64,000 nt of DNA from JAIOZK01 sp964468645 (GTDB lineage: Bacteria > Bacteroidota > Bacteroidia > Bacteroidales > JAIOZK01), in contig CAYXUU010000024.1 in NCBI GenBank assembly GCA_964468645.1, forward strand, positions 1 through 64,000, read 5' to 3'. Of this stretch, positions 36,093-44,075 are shown piece by piece. Made by a program: the position numbers and the translations under genes. The notes beneath the pieces were generated by a model that was not told the DNA's origin, did not search any database, and was given only the letters and a program-made list of their open reading frames with translations. How positions within the stretch are numbered: position 1 is the first letter of the stretch; the number at the start of each line of letters is the position of its first letter.

Positions 36093-36123
36093 AATTGTGT
36101 CTAATCTCTAATATCTATCTTAT

Positions 36124-36157
36124 AGTTTCTAGCTTCTAGCTTCTAGCTTTTAGCTCA
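36124..36157. repeat. 7-bp-period tract (CTAGCTT)
   Basis: TTCTAGC repeated three times, then a variant ending inside the stop codon of the minus-strand gene at 36155. With 36029-36092 it fills the space between convergent genes. Confidence 0.85.
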
Positions 36158-36613
36158 AAACTCTTCTATCTCCCCCTTATCATTAACAAGTACGCCCCAG
36201 TTAACAGCAACAAGTTCATTTTCTTCAAAAAAGAAGTCTATCATCCCATCCTCGAAAGAAACCCTGCGTTCACCATCTTCTTCATCTTCAGTTTCTAGTT
36301 CTTCATAACCGTTTTCTTTCATCGTTTCAACGATTTCTTTCTCACTCAAATCAAACACCCGTTTACCAAAAAGGGTAGCTTCCGTATTATCGACTTCAAA
36401 ACAGGAAAGGACCGATTTTTCTATTCCTTCAAAAAAGGCAGATATCCCTTTATCCCAATAGTTAAGGATAATGGTATTAAACTCATCCTCATCTTCAATA
36501 TCTTCCATCTCCTTGGCTTCACCAAGATATGATATCAGTTTTTCAGAAGAATCACCGAAATTGAGTTCTCCGAGCCCTTCTTTAGGTTTGATCTCTAATG
36601 TTATCATTTTCAT
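36155..36613 (-). CDS. acidic hypothetical protein
   Basis: A 152-residue soluble, strongly acidic protein with no family I recognise. I take the ATG at 36613 (MKMITLEIKPKEGLGELNFG). The open frame to 36691 adds a tail that overlaps the SDR gene. The sequence mixes beta-type segments (NTIILNYWDKGISAFFEG) with an acidic stretch (ELETEDEEDGERR). The layout (LGELNFGDSSEKLISYLGEA near the start) resembles small proteins that predict folding from sequence repeats, but no function can be given. It lies 22 bp after the SDR stop and is probably co-transcribed. Confidence 0.75.
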   Translation of the reverse strand: MKMITLEIKPKEGLGELNFGDSSEKLISYLGEAKEMEDIEDEDEFNTIILNYWDKGISAFFEGIEKSVLSCFEVDNTEATLFGKRVFDLSEKEIVETMKENGYEELETEDEEDGERRVSFEDGMIDFFFEENELVAVNWGVLVNDKGEIEEF

Positions 36614-36635
36614 TATACAAGTTTTATTGTTTTTA

Positions 36636-37442
36636 CTATTTAAATGGAGAGTCAGGTTCTTTGGCCATATGGTTATAAACAATTTTATCAAGCCAGGCTG
36701 GAAACAACTTATTAAGGAACACAGTCATTTTCCCCTGGCCTGTCATGACAAGTGATCGCTTTCTTTTGTTAACAGCAATCCTGATCCGTTTGGCCACTTC
36801 GGGTGCCGACATCATCTTGTCTTCATCCCGGGGTGATTCCCCCTGTTCTTTACCATGTTCATTGAGCGCAGTATTTCTGATATTTGTAGATGTAAAACCT
36901 GGGCAGGCAATTAAAACATGCAGGCCATTTTTTAGATTCTCTATTCTTAAGGTTTCAAGAAAACCATGCATGGCAAACTTTGAAGAAGAGTAACCTGTCC
37001 TGCCCGGCAAGCCTTTATATCCTGCTATGGATGATACACCTACAACAGAACCGCCGGATTCAAGCAAATATGGCAGGGCATATTTTGTACAATAAACAGT
37101 ACCCCAGAAATTTACATTCATAAGATCCTGCAATACACTGATATCACACTCATTGAATAATGCCCGCATTGAAACACCTGCATTGTTGATAAGTATATCA
37201 ATTCTTCCAAAATCGTCAACAGCCTTCAGGACAAGATTTTTACAATCGTTCTGTTTACTTACATCTGTCTGAACGGCGATAACCTGCTCACATTGTAATT
37301 CAAGTTCTTCTGCGATTTTATTAAGCTTTGTAATATTGCGCGCGCCCAGTACAAGTACAGTACCGGGAATAGCGTATTCCTTTGCCAGCGCCTCACCTAT
37401 TCCTGATGAGGCTCCTGTTATGATGACGACTTTATGATCCAT
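36636..37442 (-). CDS. short-chain dehydrogenase/reductase
   Basis: A 268-residue classical SDR. The ATG at 37442 (MDHKVVIITGASSGIGEALA) puts the nucleotide-binding TGASSGIG near the start as usual. NNAG is present in INNAGVSMRAL, the catalytic Ser in GVSSIAGYKG and YxxxK in GYSSSKFAMHGF. The C-terminal region ends KLFPAWLDKIVYNHMAK, a tail seen in SDRs that act on lipids or sit at membranes. Substrate unknown. The gene is followed closely by the acidic hypothetical gene. Confidence 0.92.
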   Translation of the reverse strand: MDHKVVIITGASSGIGEALAKEYAIPGTVLVLGARNITKLNKIAEELELQCEQVIAVQTDVSKQNDCKNLVLKAVDDFGRIDILINNAGVSMRALFNECDISVLQDLMNVNFWGTVYCTKYALPYLLESGGSVVGVSSIAGYKGLPGRTGYSSSKFAMHGFLETLRIENLKNGLHVLIACPGFTSTNIRNTALNEHGKEQGESPRDEDKMMSAPEVAKRIRIAVNKRKRSLVMTGQGKMTVFLNKLFPAWLDKIVYNHMAKEPDSPFK

Positions 37443-37556
37443 TATTTTACTTCTCCTGAACAACTTATGATGGAATGCAAGTATAGGTGAAAAATTCCTG
37501 ACTAGCCAATTATTTTTTTAACAATTGAAATCATAGCCTGATATTTAACAAATTGA

Positions 37557-37564
37557 TAAATTTG
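37557..37564 (+). promoter_or_regulatory. candidate -7 box TAAATTTG
   Basis: TAnnTTTG match 24 bp before the ATG at 37589. No -33 TTTG at the expected distance. Confidence 0.45.
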
Positions 37565-37588
37565 TCCTTTTATCAACAGTAATTGAAA

Positions 37589-38782
37589 ATGCTATCCGAC
37601 AGGGAAATATTTCAGCAATATATGGGATTACCATCCTCAGAGCCACTTGGTATTGAAATTAAACATGCAGAAGGTATTTACCTTTACGGAAAGGACGAAA
37701 AAAAATATATTGATCTCGTATCAGGAGTTTCTGTAAGCAATCTCGGGCATAATCAGCCAGCGATTATAAGGGCAATAAAAGAACAGGCCGAAAAACACAC
37801 ACACCTGATGGTTTATGGAGAACTTGTTCAGTCTCCTCAAATACGACTTGCTGCATTGCTTAATAAAAGTTTACCTGAACATCTTAGTTGTTCCTTCTTT
37901 GTTAATTCAGGGAGTGAGGCTATTGAAGGTGCTTTGAAACTGTCGAAAAGATATACCGGCAGGTCAGAAATTATTTGCTTTAAAAATGCTTACCATGGTG
38001 GAACACATGGGGCCCTGAGTATTCTTGGAAATGAACAGCTCAAATATGCTTTCAGGCCCTTACTTCCCCATATCAGGCAACTCGATTTTAATAACACTGA
38101 TCAACTCGATCAGATCTCTGAGAATACAGCCTGTGTAGTTATCGAACCCATACAGGCCGAGGCAGGTATCATACTTCCTGATGAGGGATATCTTGAACTC
38201 CTCAGGGTAAAATGTAATACCACAGGTACATTGCTGGTATTTGATGAGATTCAAATGGGCATGGGCCGGACAGGGAAACTTTTTAGTTTTGAACATACAA
38301 ATAATGTCCCTGACATACTTTGCCTGGCAAAAGCTTTCGGGGGTGGAATGCCACTCGGGGCATTTATTTCTTCAAAGCGGATTATGAATTCTTTCACCAG
38401 CAACCCTGAACTGGGCCATTTAACAACTTTTGGCGGTCATCCTGTTTCGTGCGCTGCAGCGCTGGCTTCCCTGGAAATCCTTACCGAAGGATCAATCATT
38501 GGAAAGGTTGATGAGAAAGGAATGAAAATAAGTAAATACCTGGAAAAGCATCCTGAGGTTGCAAATATCCGCCAGGCTGGACTGATGCTGGGAATTGACC
38601 TGAAGTATCCTGAAAAAATGAACGAGCTGATGAAAATCTTCATTAAAAATGGATTGATTATGGATCGCTTTCTTTTTAATGAAATAGCTTTCAGGATAGC
38701 TCCTCCGCTGGTTATCACAGATGAAGAGGTTGATGAGGTATGTCGGCTTGTGTATGGGTGTTTGGATGAGGTTGAGGGTTGA
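37589..38782 (+). CDS. class III (acetylornithine-type) aminotransferase
   Basis: A 397-residue fold-type I PLP enzyme from the ATG at 37589. Motifs: NSGSEAIEGALKLSKRYTG, AYHGGTHGAL, VIEPIQAEAGIILP, the cofactor Asp in LLVFDEIQMGMGRTGK and the PLP Lys in LCLAKAFGGGMPLGAF. The family includes acetylornithine, ornithine and 4-aminobutyrate aminotransferases. No arg genes flank it, so a catabolic omega-aminotransferase is as likely. Its last codons (LDEVEG) and stop run straight into the heptamer tract at 38766. Confidence 0.9.
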   Translation: MLSDREIFQQYMGLPSSEPLGIEIKHAEGIYLYGKDEKKYIDLVSGVSVSNLGHNQPAIIRAIKEQAEKHTHLMVYGELVQSPQIRLAALLNKSLPEHLSCSFFVNSGSEAIEGALKLSKRYTGRSEIICFKNAYHGGTHGALSILGNEQLKYAFRPLLPHIRQLDFNNTDQLDQISENTACVVIEPIQAEAGIILPDEGYLELLRVKCNTTGTLLVFDEIQMGMGRTGKLFSFEHTNNVPDILCLAKAFGGGMPLGAFISSKRIMNSFTSNPELGHLTTFGGHPVSCAAALASLEILTEGSIIGKVDEKGMKISKYLEKHPEVANIRQAGLMLGIDLKYPEKMNELMKIFIKNGLIMDRFLFNEIAFRIAPPLVITDEEVDEVCRLVYGCLDEVEG

Positions 38783-38869
38783 AGGTTGAGGATTAAAGGT
38801 TGAAAGTTGAAAGGTTGAGTATTAAAGGTTGAAAGTTGAAAGGTTGAGGAGTTGAGTGAGTGGAGTGAG
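38766..38869. repeat. 7-bp-period tract (GGTTGAA) overlapping a gene end
   Basis: Heptamers GGTTGAG, GGTTGAA, GGTTGAG, GATTAAA, GGTTGAA, AGTTGAA and so on, with a 29-bp block repeated twice. The tract starts inside the last codons of the aminotransferase and supplies its TGA stop. Confidence 0.9.
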
Positions 38870-38920
38870 TAAAAGAACCAAGCGGATTGGGCAGATTAGC
38901 GCAAACTAAATTATTATCAT

Positions 38921-39484
38921 ATGATGGTTTTTAAAAGAATATCAGGGTTGTTTTTGATGATTATGGGATTGTCAATCATTGCCACATGGATCATGTTGTT
39001 TTTTGATGATGAAATTCCCGGGATGCATGAAGAGCTGTTCAGTTTCATTTTCCACTGGGCTTCTGAGTTGTTCCTTGCGATCTCAGGTATTATTGTTGGA
39101 TTGCATCTGTTAGGGAAGGAAAAATGGCCATTAAAAGCCTTGTTCTTTATCCTGGGATTGGCTGTGTGTTCCACCTATCATGCCACATCATATTATCTCT
39201 TTAAAAACTATAATATTTCTTTTGTTGTTTTCATTGGATTCTTCCTTGTCATCTCCCTGGTTTTATTGATAACAGGATTAAGAATTATAAAACAGGAAAA
39301 GAATGGGTTCATGATCCTATTCGGATTATTCTCCCTCGGAGTCATGATCTATCTCATACTTAATCTGGCCGGCCAGTTCGGACAGGATGGTGAATGGGCT
39401 GCGTTTGTAAATATGATATTCCTGATTTTAGTCGGTTTATTCTATTCGTGGAAGCTGATCTGGAATAGAGGGGGATGGTTTTGA
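38921..39484 (+). CDS. hypothetical membrane protein with about six TM segments
   Basis: A 187-residue protein made almost wholly of hydrophobic segments, e.g. ISGLFLMIMGLSIIATWIML, AISGIIVGLHLLG, FVVFIGFFLVISLVLLITGL and FVNMIFLILVGLFYSW. The last turns are followed by a short basic tail. No family recognised and no operon partner. The stop codon is immediately followed by a heptamer tract. Confidence 0.8.
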   Translation: MMVFKRISGLFLMIMGLSIIATWIMLFFDDEIPGMHEELFSFIFHWASELFLAISGIIVGLHLLGKEKWPLKALFFILGLAVCSTYHATSYYLFKNYNISFVVFIGFFLVISLVLLITGLRIIKQEKNGFMILFGLFSLGVMIYLILNLAGQFGQDGEWAAFVNMIFLILVGLFYSWKLIWNRGGWF

Positions 39485-39554
39485 GTTTTGAGTTCTGAGT
39501 TCTGGGTTCTGGGTTCTGGGTTTAGAGTATAGAGTATTGAGTTTTGAGTTTTGC
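39481..39554. repeat. 7-bp-period tract (GAGTTCT/GGGTTCT)
   Basis: Starts at the stop codon of the membrane-protein gene: TTGAGTT, TTGAGTT, CTGAGTT, CTGGGTT (three), then variants TAGAGTA, TTGAGTT. About ten units. Confidence 0.9.
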
Positions 39555-39618
39555 AGACAAACCTTCCAGAGTCCGAGGGTAGGAGTACCTGGAAAAATTT
39601 GGAGATTCGGGATTTAAA

Positions 39619-39643
39619 GTTTCCAGTTCGAAGTTCGAAGTTC
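39619..39643. repeat. short heptamer tract (TTCGAAG)
   Basis: CCAGTTCGAAGTTCGAAGTTC, three units with a 7-bp period. The TTCGAAG unit is palindromic-like. Confidence 0.7.
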
Positions 39644-39664
39644 ATTTATCGTTTACTACCCCAT

Positions 39665-39701
39665 CAACTTCAAACCGGTAACTTCAAACTGGCAACTTCT
39701 A
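39665..39701. repeat. 7/14-bp-period tract (AACTTCAAACYGG)
   Basis: CTTCAAA CCGGTAA CTTCAAA CTGGCAA CTTCTAT just after the stop of the minus-strand aminotransferase at 39710. Confidence 0.75.
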
Positions 39702-39709
39702 TCTGCTAA

Positions 39710-40909
39710 CTAATTCGTTTTCCCCGGATACACTTTCAACGCCTCTTCAAGGCACTTCATGGCGTTGGTAAGATCCTGTACATTCAGTACATAGCTGATC
39801 CGTACTTCGTCTTTACCGCGGCCCTTTGTTGAATAAAAACCAGAGGCCGGTGCAAACATCACGGTTTCATTCTGGTAATCAAAGTCCTCAAGCAACCACT
39901 GGCAGAATTTATCTGAATCATCAATGGGGAGTTTGGCTACTACATAGAATGCTCCCTTTGGCAAAGGGCAGTAGGCACCATCCATATTATTGATCGCATT
40001 GTAAACAACCATTCTTCTGGCATCATATTCTTTCAGGATATTTTCAAAATATTCTGCACCTACATCAATTGCAGCTTCTCCTGCAATCTGCCCCAGGCTG
40101 GGCGGGCTAAGCCGTGCCTGAGCAAACTTTACGGCAATCTTCATAAGTTCCCTGTTCTTTGAGATCATAAATCCAATTCTGATCCCACAGGCTGAATATC
40201 TTTTTGAAACAGAATCGATCAGGATCACATTATTCTCAATACCCTCGAGGTACATCGCAGAATAATGTTTATTCCCATCATAACAAAACTCCCTGTAAAC
40301 CTCATCAGAAATAAGGTACAGATCATATTTCTTAACAATATCACGGAGTGTTTCAAGCTCTTCCTGCGAATAAAGATAACCTGTTGGGTTATTTGGATTA
40401 CATATAAGGATCGCCTTGGTTTTTTCCGTTATCGCCTTTTCAAAATCAGCAATGGGTGGCAAAGCAAATCCTGTATCAATACTTGAAAAGATTGGTTTAA
40501 CAGTCACACCTGCATTAACCGCAAAGCCATTATAATTTGCATAAAACGGTTCAGGGATAATGATCTCATCCCCCGGATCAAGTGCTGATTGCATGGCAAA
40601 AAGGATGGCCTCAGAAGCCCCGGCACAAACAATGATTTCATCGGTTGTAATATTAATCTGATGTTGCCTGAAATATCCGGTAAGTTTTTCCCTGAAAGAG
40701 AGAATCCCCTGCGAATGGCTGTAGGCAATTACTTTATCAGGATGATTTCTGACAGCATCCAGAGCTATTTCCGGTGTTTCAATATCTGGCTGTCCGATGT
40801 TGAGATGATAGACTTTTTTTCCTTTGCTTTTGGCCTTATCAGCATAAGGCACAAGTTTACGAATTGGTGATTCGGGCATTAATTTACCCTTCTCCGATAT
40901 ACTTGGCAT
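39710..40909 (-). CDS. class I/II PLP-dependent aminotransferase
   Basis: A 399-residue aminotransferase similar to aspartate/aromatic enzymes of subgroup I-gamma. Motifs: HLNIGQPDIETPE, CNPNNPTGYLYS, the cofactor Asp and Tyr in LYLISDEVYREF and the PLP Lys in LIDSVSKRYSACGIRIGF. C-terminal EVRISYVLN carries the substrate-binding Arg. The amino donor cannot be fixed. It is monocistronic. In this region of the window it is one of three aminotransferases with other amino-acid-degrading enzymes. Confidence 0.9.
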   Translation of the reverse strand: MPSISEKGKLMPESPIRKLVPYADKAKSKGKKVYHLNIGQPDIETPEIALDAVRNHPDKVIAYSHSQGILSFREKLTGYFRQHQINITTDEIIVCAGASEAILFAMQSALDPGDEIIIPEPFYANYNGFAVNAGVTVKPIFSSIDTGFALPPIADFEKAITEKTKAILICNPNNPTGYLYSQEELETLRDIVKKYDLYLISDEVYREFCYDGNKHYSAMYLEGIENNVILIDSVSKRYSACGIRIGFMISKNRELMKIAVKFAQARLSPPSLGQIAGEAAIDVGAEYFENILKEYDARRMVVYNAINNMDGAYCPLPKGAFYVVAKLPIDDSDKFCQWLLEDFDYQNETVMFAPASGFYSTKGRGKDEVRISYVLNVQDLTNAMKCLEEALKVYPGKTN

Positions 40910-40937
40910 TGGTTTGCGATTTTAAGATGTAAAAAAA

Positions 40938-41402
40938 TTATTTATTTACCGGTGATCCGCTGTCATCAAGATTTTTTTCCGGAAGTTCCTCCTTTGGCTT
41001 GGCGACAACATTACCCTTGATGGTAAGTACAACCGGGTTATTTTTTGCATTGGATTTAATACTGACTGTTTTGTGTATTCGCCCCATTCTTTTAGTATCA
41101 TAGGTAACTTTAATCATATCACCCTTTCCGGGAAGTATGGGCTGTTTTGGCCAGGTTGGTACTGTACAGCCGCAAGATGACCTGGGCTTGTCAATAATGA
41201 GGGGTTCTTTTCCGGTATTTGTAAAATGGAATTCGCACACCCCATCACTACCTTTATAAATTGTACCGTAATTATGTACAATCTTTTCAAAGGTTAATTC
41301 AGGTGCATTTGGATTTTCTTCTATTTTGGTATCCGCCTTCTGTCCATTTACATTTATAATGGCAATGAATATTGCGCTTATTAGAATTAATGCTCTTTTC
41401 AT
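40938..41402 (-). CDS. secreted DUF1573 protein
   Basis: A 154-residue protein from the ATG at 41402, which begins a clear signal peptide (MKRALILISAIFIAIINVNG). The mature part is one DUF1573 domain: HNYGTIYKGSDGVCEFHFTN, DKPRSSCGCTVPTWPKQPI with a CGC motif, and GKGDMIKVTYDTKRMG. The domain is Ig-like and very common in Bacteroidota envelopes with unknown function. A consensus promoter lies 40 bp upstream. Confidence 0.9.
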   Translation of the reverse strand: MKRALILISAIFIAIINVNGQKADTKIEENPNAPELTFEKIVHNYGTIYKGSDGVCEFHFTNTGKEPLIIDKPRSSCGCTVPTWPKQPILPGKGDMIKVTYDTKRMGRIHKTVSIKSNAKNNPVVLTIKGNVVAKPKEELPEKNLDDSGSPVNK

Positions 41403-41441
41403 GAAAATGTAGTTTTTATTATTTAGAAATCGTTTCTTTTG

Positions 41442-41471
41442 CAAAATTAGTTTAATTATTCAGTAATCAAA
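41442..41471 (-). promoter_or_regulatory. promoter of the DUF1573 gene
   Basis: On the minus strand TTTG (41468-41471), 18 bp spacer, TAATTTTG (41442-41449). This is a good match to the Bacteroidota -33/-7 consensus and supports the start at 41402. Confidence 0.7.
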
Positions 41472-41529
41472 TTGCAGCATACAATTTTTCTATATTTTTA
41501 ACCCGGTTTTACGTCTAATATTGTACAAT

Positions 41530-41685
41530 ATGAATAACAGGAATTTGAACGATTGTTGTTTTGCAATCTTATTATTATTCCTCTTATCCTGTAAATCAAC
41601 ATACTCAACAATTGTGCCAGGTACACATGAAGGCAATTATAATATTCCCTCACCACAGGTTATTATTTCTAAATTCTACATATAA
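41530..41685 (+). CDS. very short lipoprotein
   Basis: A 51-residue open frame, MNNRNLNDCCFAILLLFLLS followed by CKSTYSTIVPG. The hydrophobic stretch ending LLSC is a good lipobox. It may be a genuine small lipoprotein or the surviving 5' end of a larger gene, because decayed coding sequence follows directly. Confidence 0.5.
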   Translation: MNNRNLNDCCFAILLLFLLSCKSTYSTIVPGTHEGNYNIPSPQVIISKFYI

Positions 41686-41693
41686 CAGATAAG

Positions 41694-41869
41694 AGCTACC
41701 AAATTCGGAACATTTGCAGGTGTATCAGAAATTAGAAGTAATGCGTGAGCTTCCTAAAAGATCAGCCATCTTCTTTGATGAAGCAGGATGATGGTGTGAA
41801 GATTCAATAATTGAGATCCGGAATCCTGAAAAAGAACGGGATGCTTTAAAGCCATTCATTTCATTGTAA
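41694..41869 (+). pseudogene. decayed coding remnant with one in-frame TGA
   Basis: After the stop of the small lipoprotein a frame reads ELPNSEHLQVYQKLEVMREL, KRSAIFFDEAG, TGA, WCEDSIIEIRNPEKERDALK, ending in TAA at 41867-41869. The composition is protein-like and continues across the single stop. Probably the 3' end of a gene broken by deletion. Family not recognised. Confidence 0.35.
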
Positions 41870-41874
41870 ATATT

Positions 41875-41882
41875 TACCTTTG
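41875..41882 (+). promoter_or_regulatory. candidate -7 box TACCTTTG
   Basis: TAnnTTTG match 24 bp before the ATG at 41907. It overlaps an in-frame TTG at 41880, which therefore cannot be the translation start if this box is used. Confidence 0.5.
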
Positions 41883-41906
41883 AGGCAGCTTAAAACTCCA
41901 TTTATT

Positions 41907-43970
41907 ATGATTAACAAAGAGCTCATTTCCCCCGACAGCATTGTAGTTGTTGGTGGATCGAATGACATCAGGAAACCTGGTGGTAAGGTATTAAAGAACA
42001 TTATTGACGGAAAATTCAGGGGCGACCTTTATGTTACCAATCCAAAAGAAGAGCTTGTTCAGGGTGTAAAGTGTTATAAATCACCTGAAGAACTCCCGGA
42101 TGTTGAACTGGCTATTATTGCCATTTCGGCACAATATGTTCCTGAAACTGTTGATTTATTGACAAAGTATAAGAATACGAAAGCATTTATTATTCTGTCT
42201 GCCGGCTTCAGTGAAGTACACGATTCCGGAGAAGGAAAAATCCTTGAACAAAAGATCGTTGAATCGATCAACAATGTTGGTGGTGCATTGATAGGACCTA
42301 ATTGTACCGGCGTTCTGTCACCCTATTACCATGGTGTTTTTACACTGCCTATACCCAAACTTGACATTAAGGGGGGAAGCCTGGTTTCCGGGTCCGGTGC
42401 AACCGCCAGCTTCATTATGGAGGCCGGCATCCCTTATGGGCTTACATTTTCAAGTGTGATATCGCTTGGTAACTGTGCCCAGATGGGTATTGAAGAAACT
42501 GTTAAGTGGCTCGATGAAACCTATAATCCTGCGACCAGCTCCGAAATTAAGATGTTTTATATTGAGGAAATATCTGATCCTCAAAAGCTGATGAAGCATT
42601 CAGCATCATTGATAAGAAAAGGATGCAAAATTGTAGCTATTAAATCAGGTTCCTCTGAAGCCGGCAGCAGGGCTGCCTCTTCCCATACAGGGGCGCTTGC
42701 TTCGCCTGATATTGCTGTCGATGCACTTTTCCGCAAAGCCGGTATCATCAGGTGTGATAGCCGCGAGGAATTAATCACAGCTGCTTCGGTTATCAAATAC
42801 AAAAAACTTATAGGGAAAAACCTGGCGATTATAACCAATGCCGGTGGGCCGGCAGTGATGCTGACCGATGCTCTTGAAAAGGGTAACCTGGCTGTTCCTA
42901 AAATAGAGGGGGGAGCAGCTGATAAACTCCTTGAAAAGCTCCATCAGGGATCTTCGGTAGCAAATCCAATTGACTTTCTTGCTACAGGAACACTTGATCA
43001 TCTTGATACCATCATCGATTATGTTGATAAAGAATTTGACAATATCGATGGTATCGTGGTTATTTATGGGACAACCGGACTGGTTAAGATTTACGATTTT
43101 CTGGACTTAATCATAAAGAAAATCAAAACGTCGAAAAAGCCTGTCTATCCTGTATTACCCTCAATAACAACCGGTCACAGCGAGATCGAGGAATTCATCA
43201 ATAAAGGTGGAATTAATTTTCCTGATGAAGTACTTCTGGGCCAGGCACTTTCAAGGGTATTTTATGCCCCTGAACCTGTTACTGATGAGATTCAGCTTCC
43301 TGAAATCGATAAAGAGACAATTCGTTATATTATTGATAATGCCCGGGAGGGATATCTGCCACCGGAAAGTATTCATTCCCTTTTAGATGCGGCAGGTATC
43401 GTCAGAAGCAAGGAAATTGTTGTGGAGAATAAAGATGATGCCCTGGCATTCGCAGATCAGGAGGGTTTTCCTCTGGTTATGAAAGTTGTTGGTCCGGTTC
43501 ATAAATCAGATGTTGGTGGCGTGGTACTCAATGTCATGGATGAGGAGACCGTATCGGAAGAATTTGACCGTTTGATGCAAATCCCTGATACTATAGCAGT
43601 TTTAATGTATCCTATGGTATTTGGTACGGAAGTGTTTATCGGTGCCAAAAGAGAAGATAAATTTGGCCACCTGGTGCTGTGCGGCCTGGGGGGGATTTTT
43701 GTTGAAGTCATCAAAGATATCAAAGCCGGCCTTGCTCCCCTGTCAAAGGATGAAGTTTTATGGATGATTGAAAATCTGAAGGGTTATAAAATATTACAAG
43801 GTACCCGCAACCAGGAAGCTGTTGATGTAGATCATTTTGCAGAAACCATTCAAAGAGTTGCTGCCCTTGTTACCGTCGCCCCTGAAATTTTCGAAATGGA
43901 TCTTAATCCCCTGATCGGTAACAAAAAAGGTGTTACTGCTGTGGATGCAAGAATTCGGATCGTGAAATAA
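41907..43970 (+). CDS. ADP-forming acyl-CoA synthetase (acetate-CoA ligase), fused subunits
   Basis: A 687-residue NDP-forming acyl-CoA synthetase with alpha and beta parts fused. The CoA-binding Rossmann domain is at the start (SIVVVGGSNDIRKPGGKVLK). CoA-ligase domains follow, with the phosphorylated His in AASSHTGALASPD (about residue 268) and SGSGATASFIMEAG. The C-terminal ATP-grasp domain has FPLVMKVVGPVHKSDVGGVV and LCGLGGIFVEV. The enzyme makes ATP from acyl-CoA, releasing acetate or branched/aryl acids. That is the energy step of amino-acid fermentation and fits the neighbouring aminotransferases and lyase. Confidence 0.92.
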   Translation: MINKELISPDSIVVVGGSNDIRKPGGKVLKNIIDGKFRGDLYVTNPKEELVQGVKCYKSPEELPDVELAIIAISAQYVPETVDLLTKYKNTKAFIILSAGFSEVHDSGEGKILEQKIVESINNVGGALIGPNCTGVLSPYYHGVFTLPIPKLDIKGGSLVSGSGATASFIMEAGIPYGLTFSSVISLGNCAQMGIEETVKWLDETYNPATSSEIKMFYIEEISDPQKLMKHSASLIRKGCKIVAIKSGSSEAGSRAASSHTGALASPDIAVDALFRKAGIIRCDSREELITAASVIKYKKLIGKNLAIITNAGGPAVMLTDALEKGNLAVPKIEGGAADKLLEKLHQGSSVANPIDFLATGTLDHLDTIIDYVDKEFDNIDGIVVIYGTTGLVKIYDFLDLIIKKIKTSKKPVYPVLPSITTGHSEIEEFINKGGINFPDEVLLGQALSRVFYAPEPVTDEIQLPEIDKETIRYIIDNAREGYLPPESIHSLLDAAGIVRSKEIVVENKDDALAFADQEGFPLVMKVVGPVHKSDVGGVVLNVMDEETVSEEFDRLMQIPDTIAVLMYPMVFGTEVFIGAKREDKFGHLVLCGLGGIFVEVIKDIKAGLAPLSKDEVLWMIENLKGYKILQGTRNQEAVDVDHFAETIQRVAALVTVAPEIFEMDLNPLIGNKKGVTAVDARIRIVK

Positions 43971-44009
43971 TAAAACCACATAATTTAATAAACCGGTGCA
44001 GGGCACTTT

Positions 44010-44017
44010 TATCTTTG
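44010..44017 (+). promoter_or_regulatory. TATCTTTG box antisense to the cyclase gene
   Basis: TAnnTTTG match on the plus strand in the short gap between the convergent acyl-CoA synthetase and cyclase genes. Transcription from it would run antisense into the cyclase gene. It may be a chance match. Confidence 0.25.
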
Positions 44018-44075
44018 TATCGATACACCCAGTATTCAAAGAACCATTCACAACAACACTATTGCAAACAAGGTT

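Noticed and set aside
41694..41869. TGA at about 41790 read as selenocysteine
   Set aside because: No adjoining hairpin of the needed type, and the fragment lacks a start codon and a known selenoprotein family.
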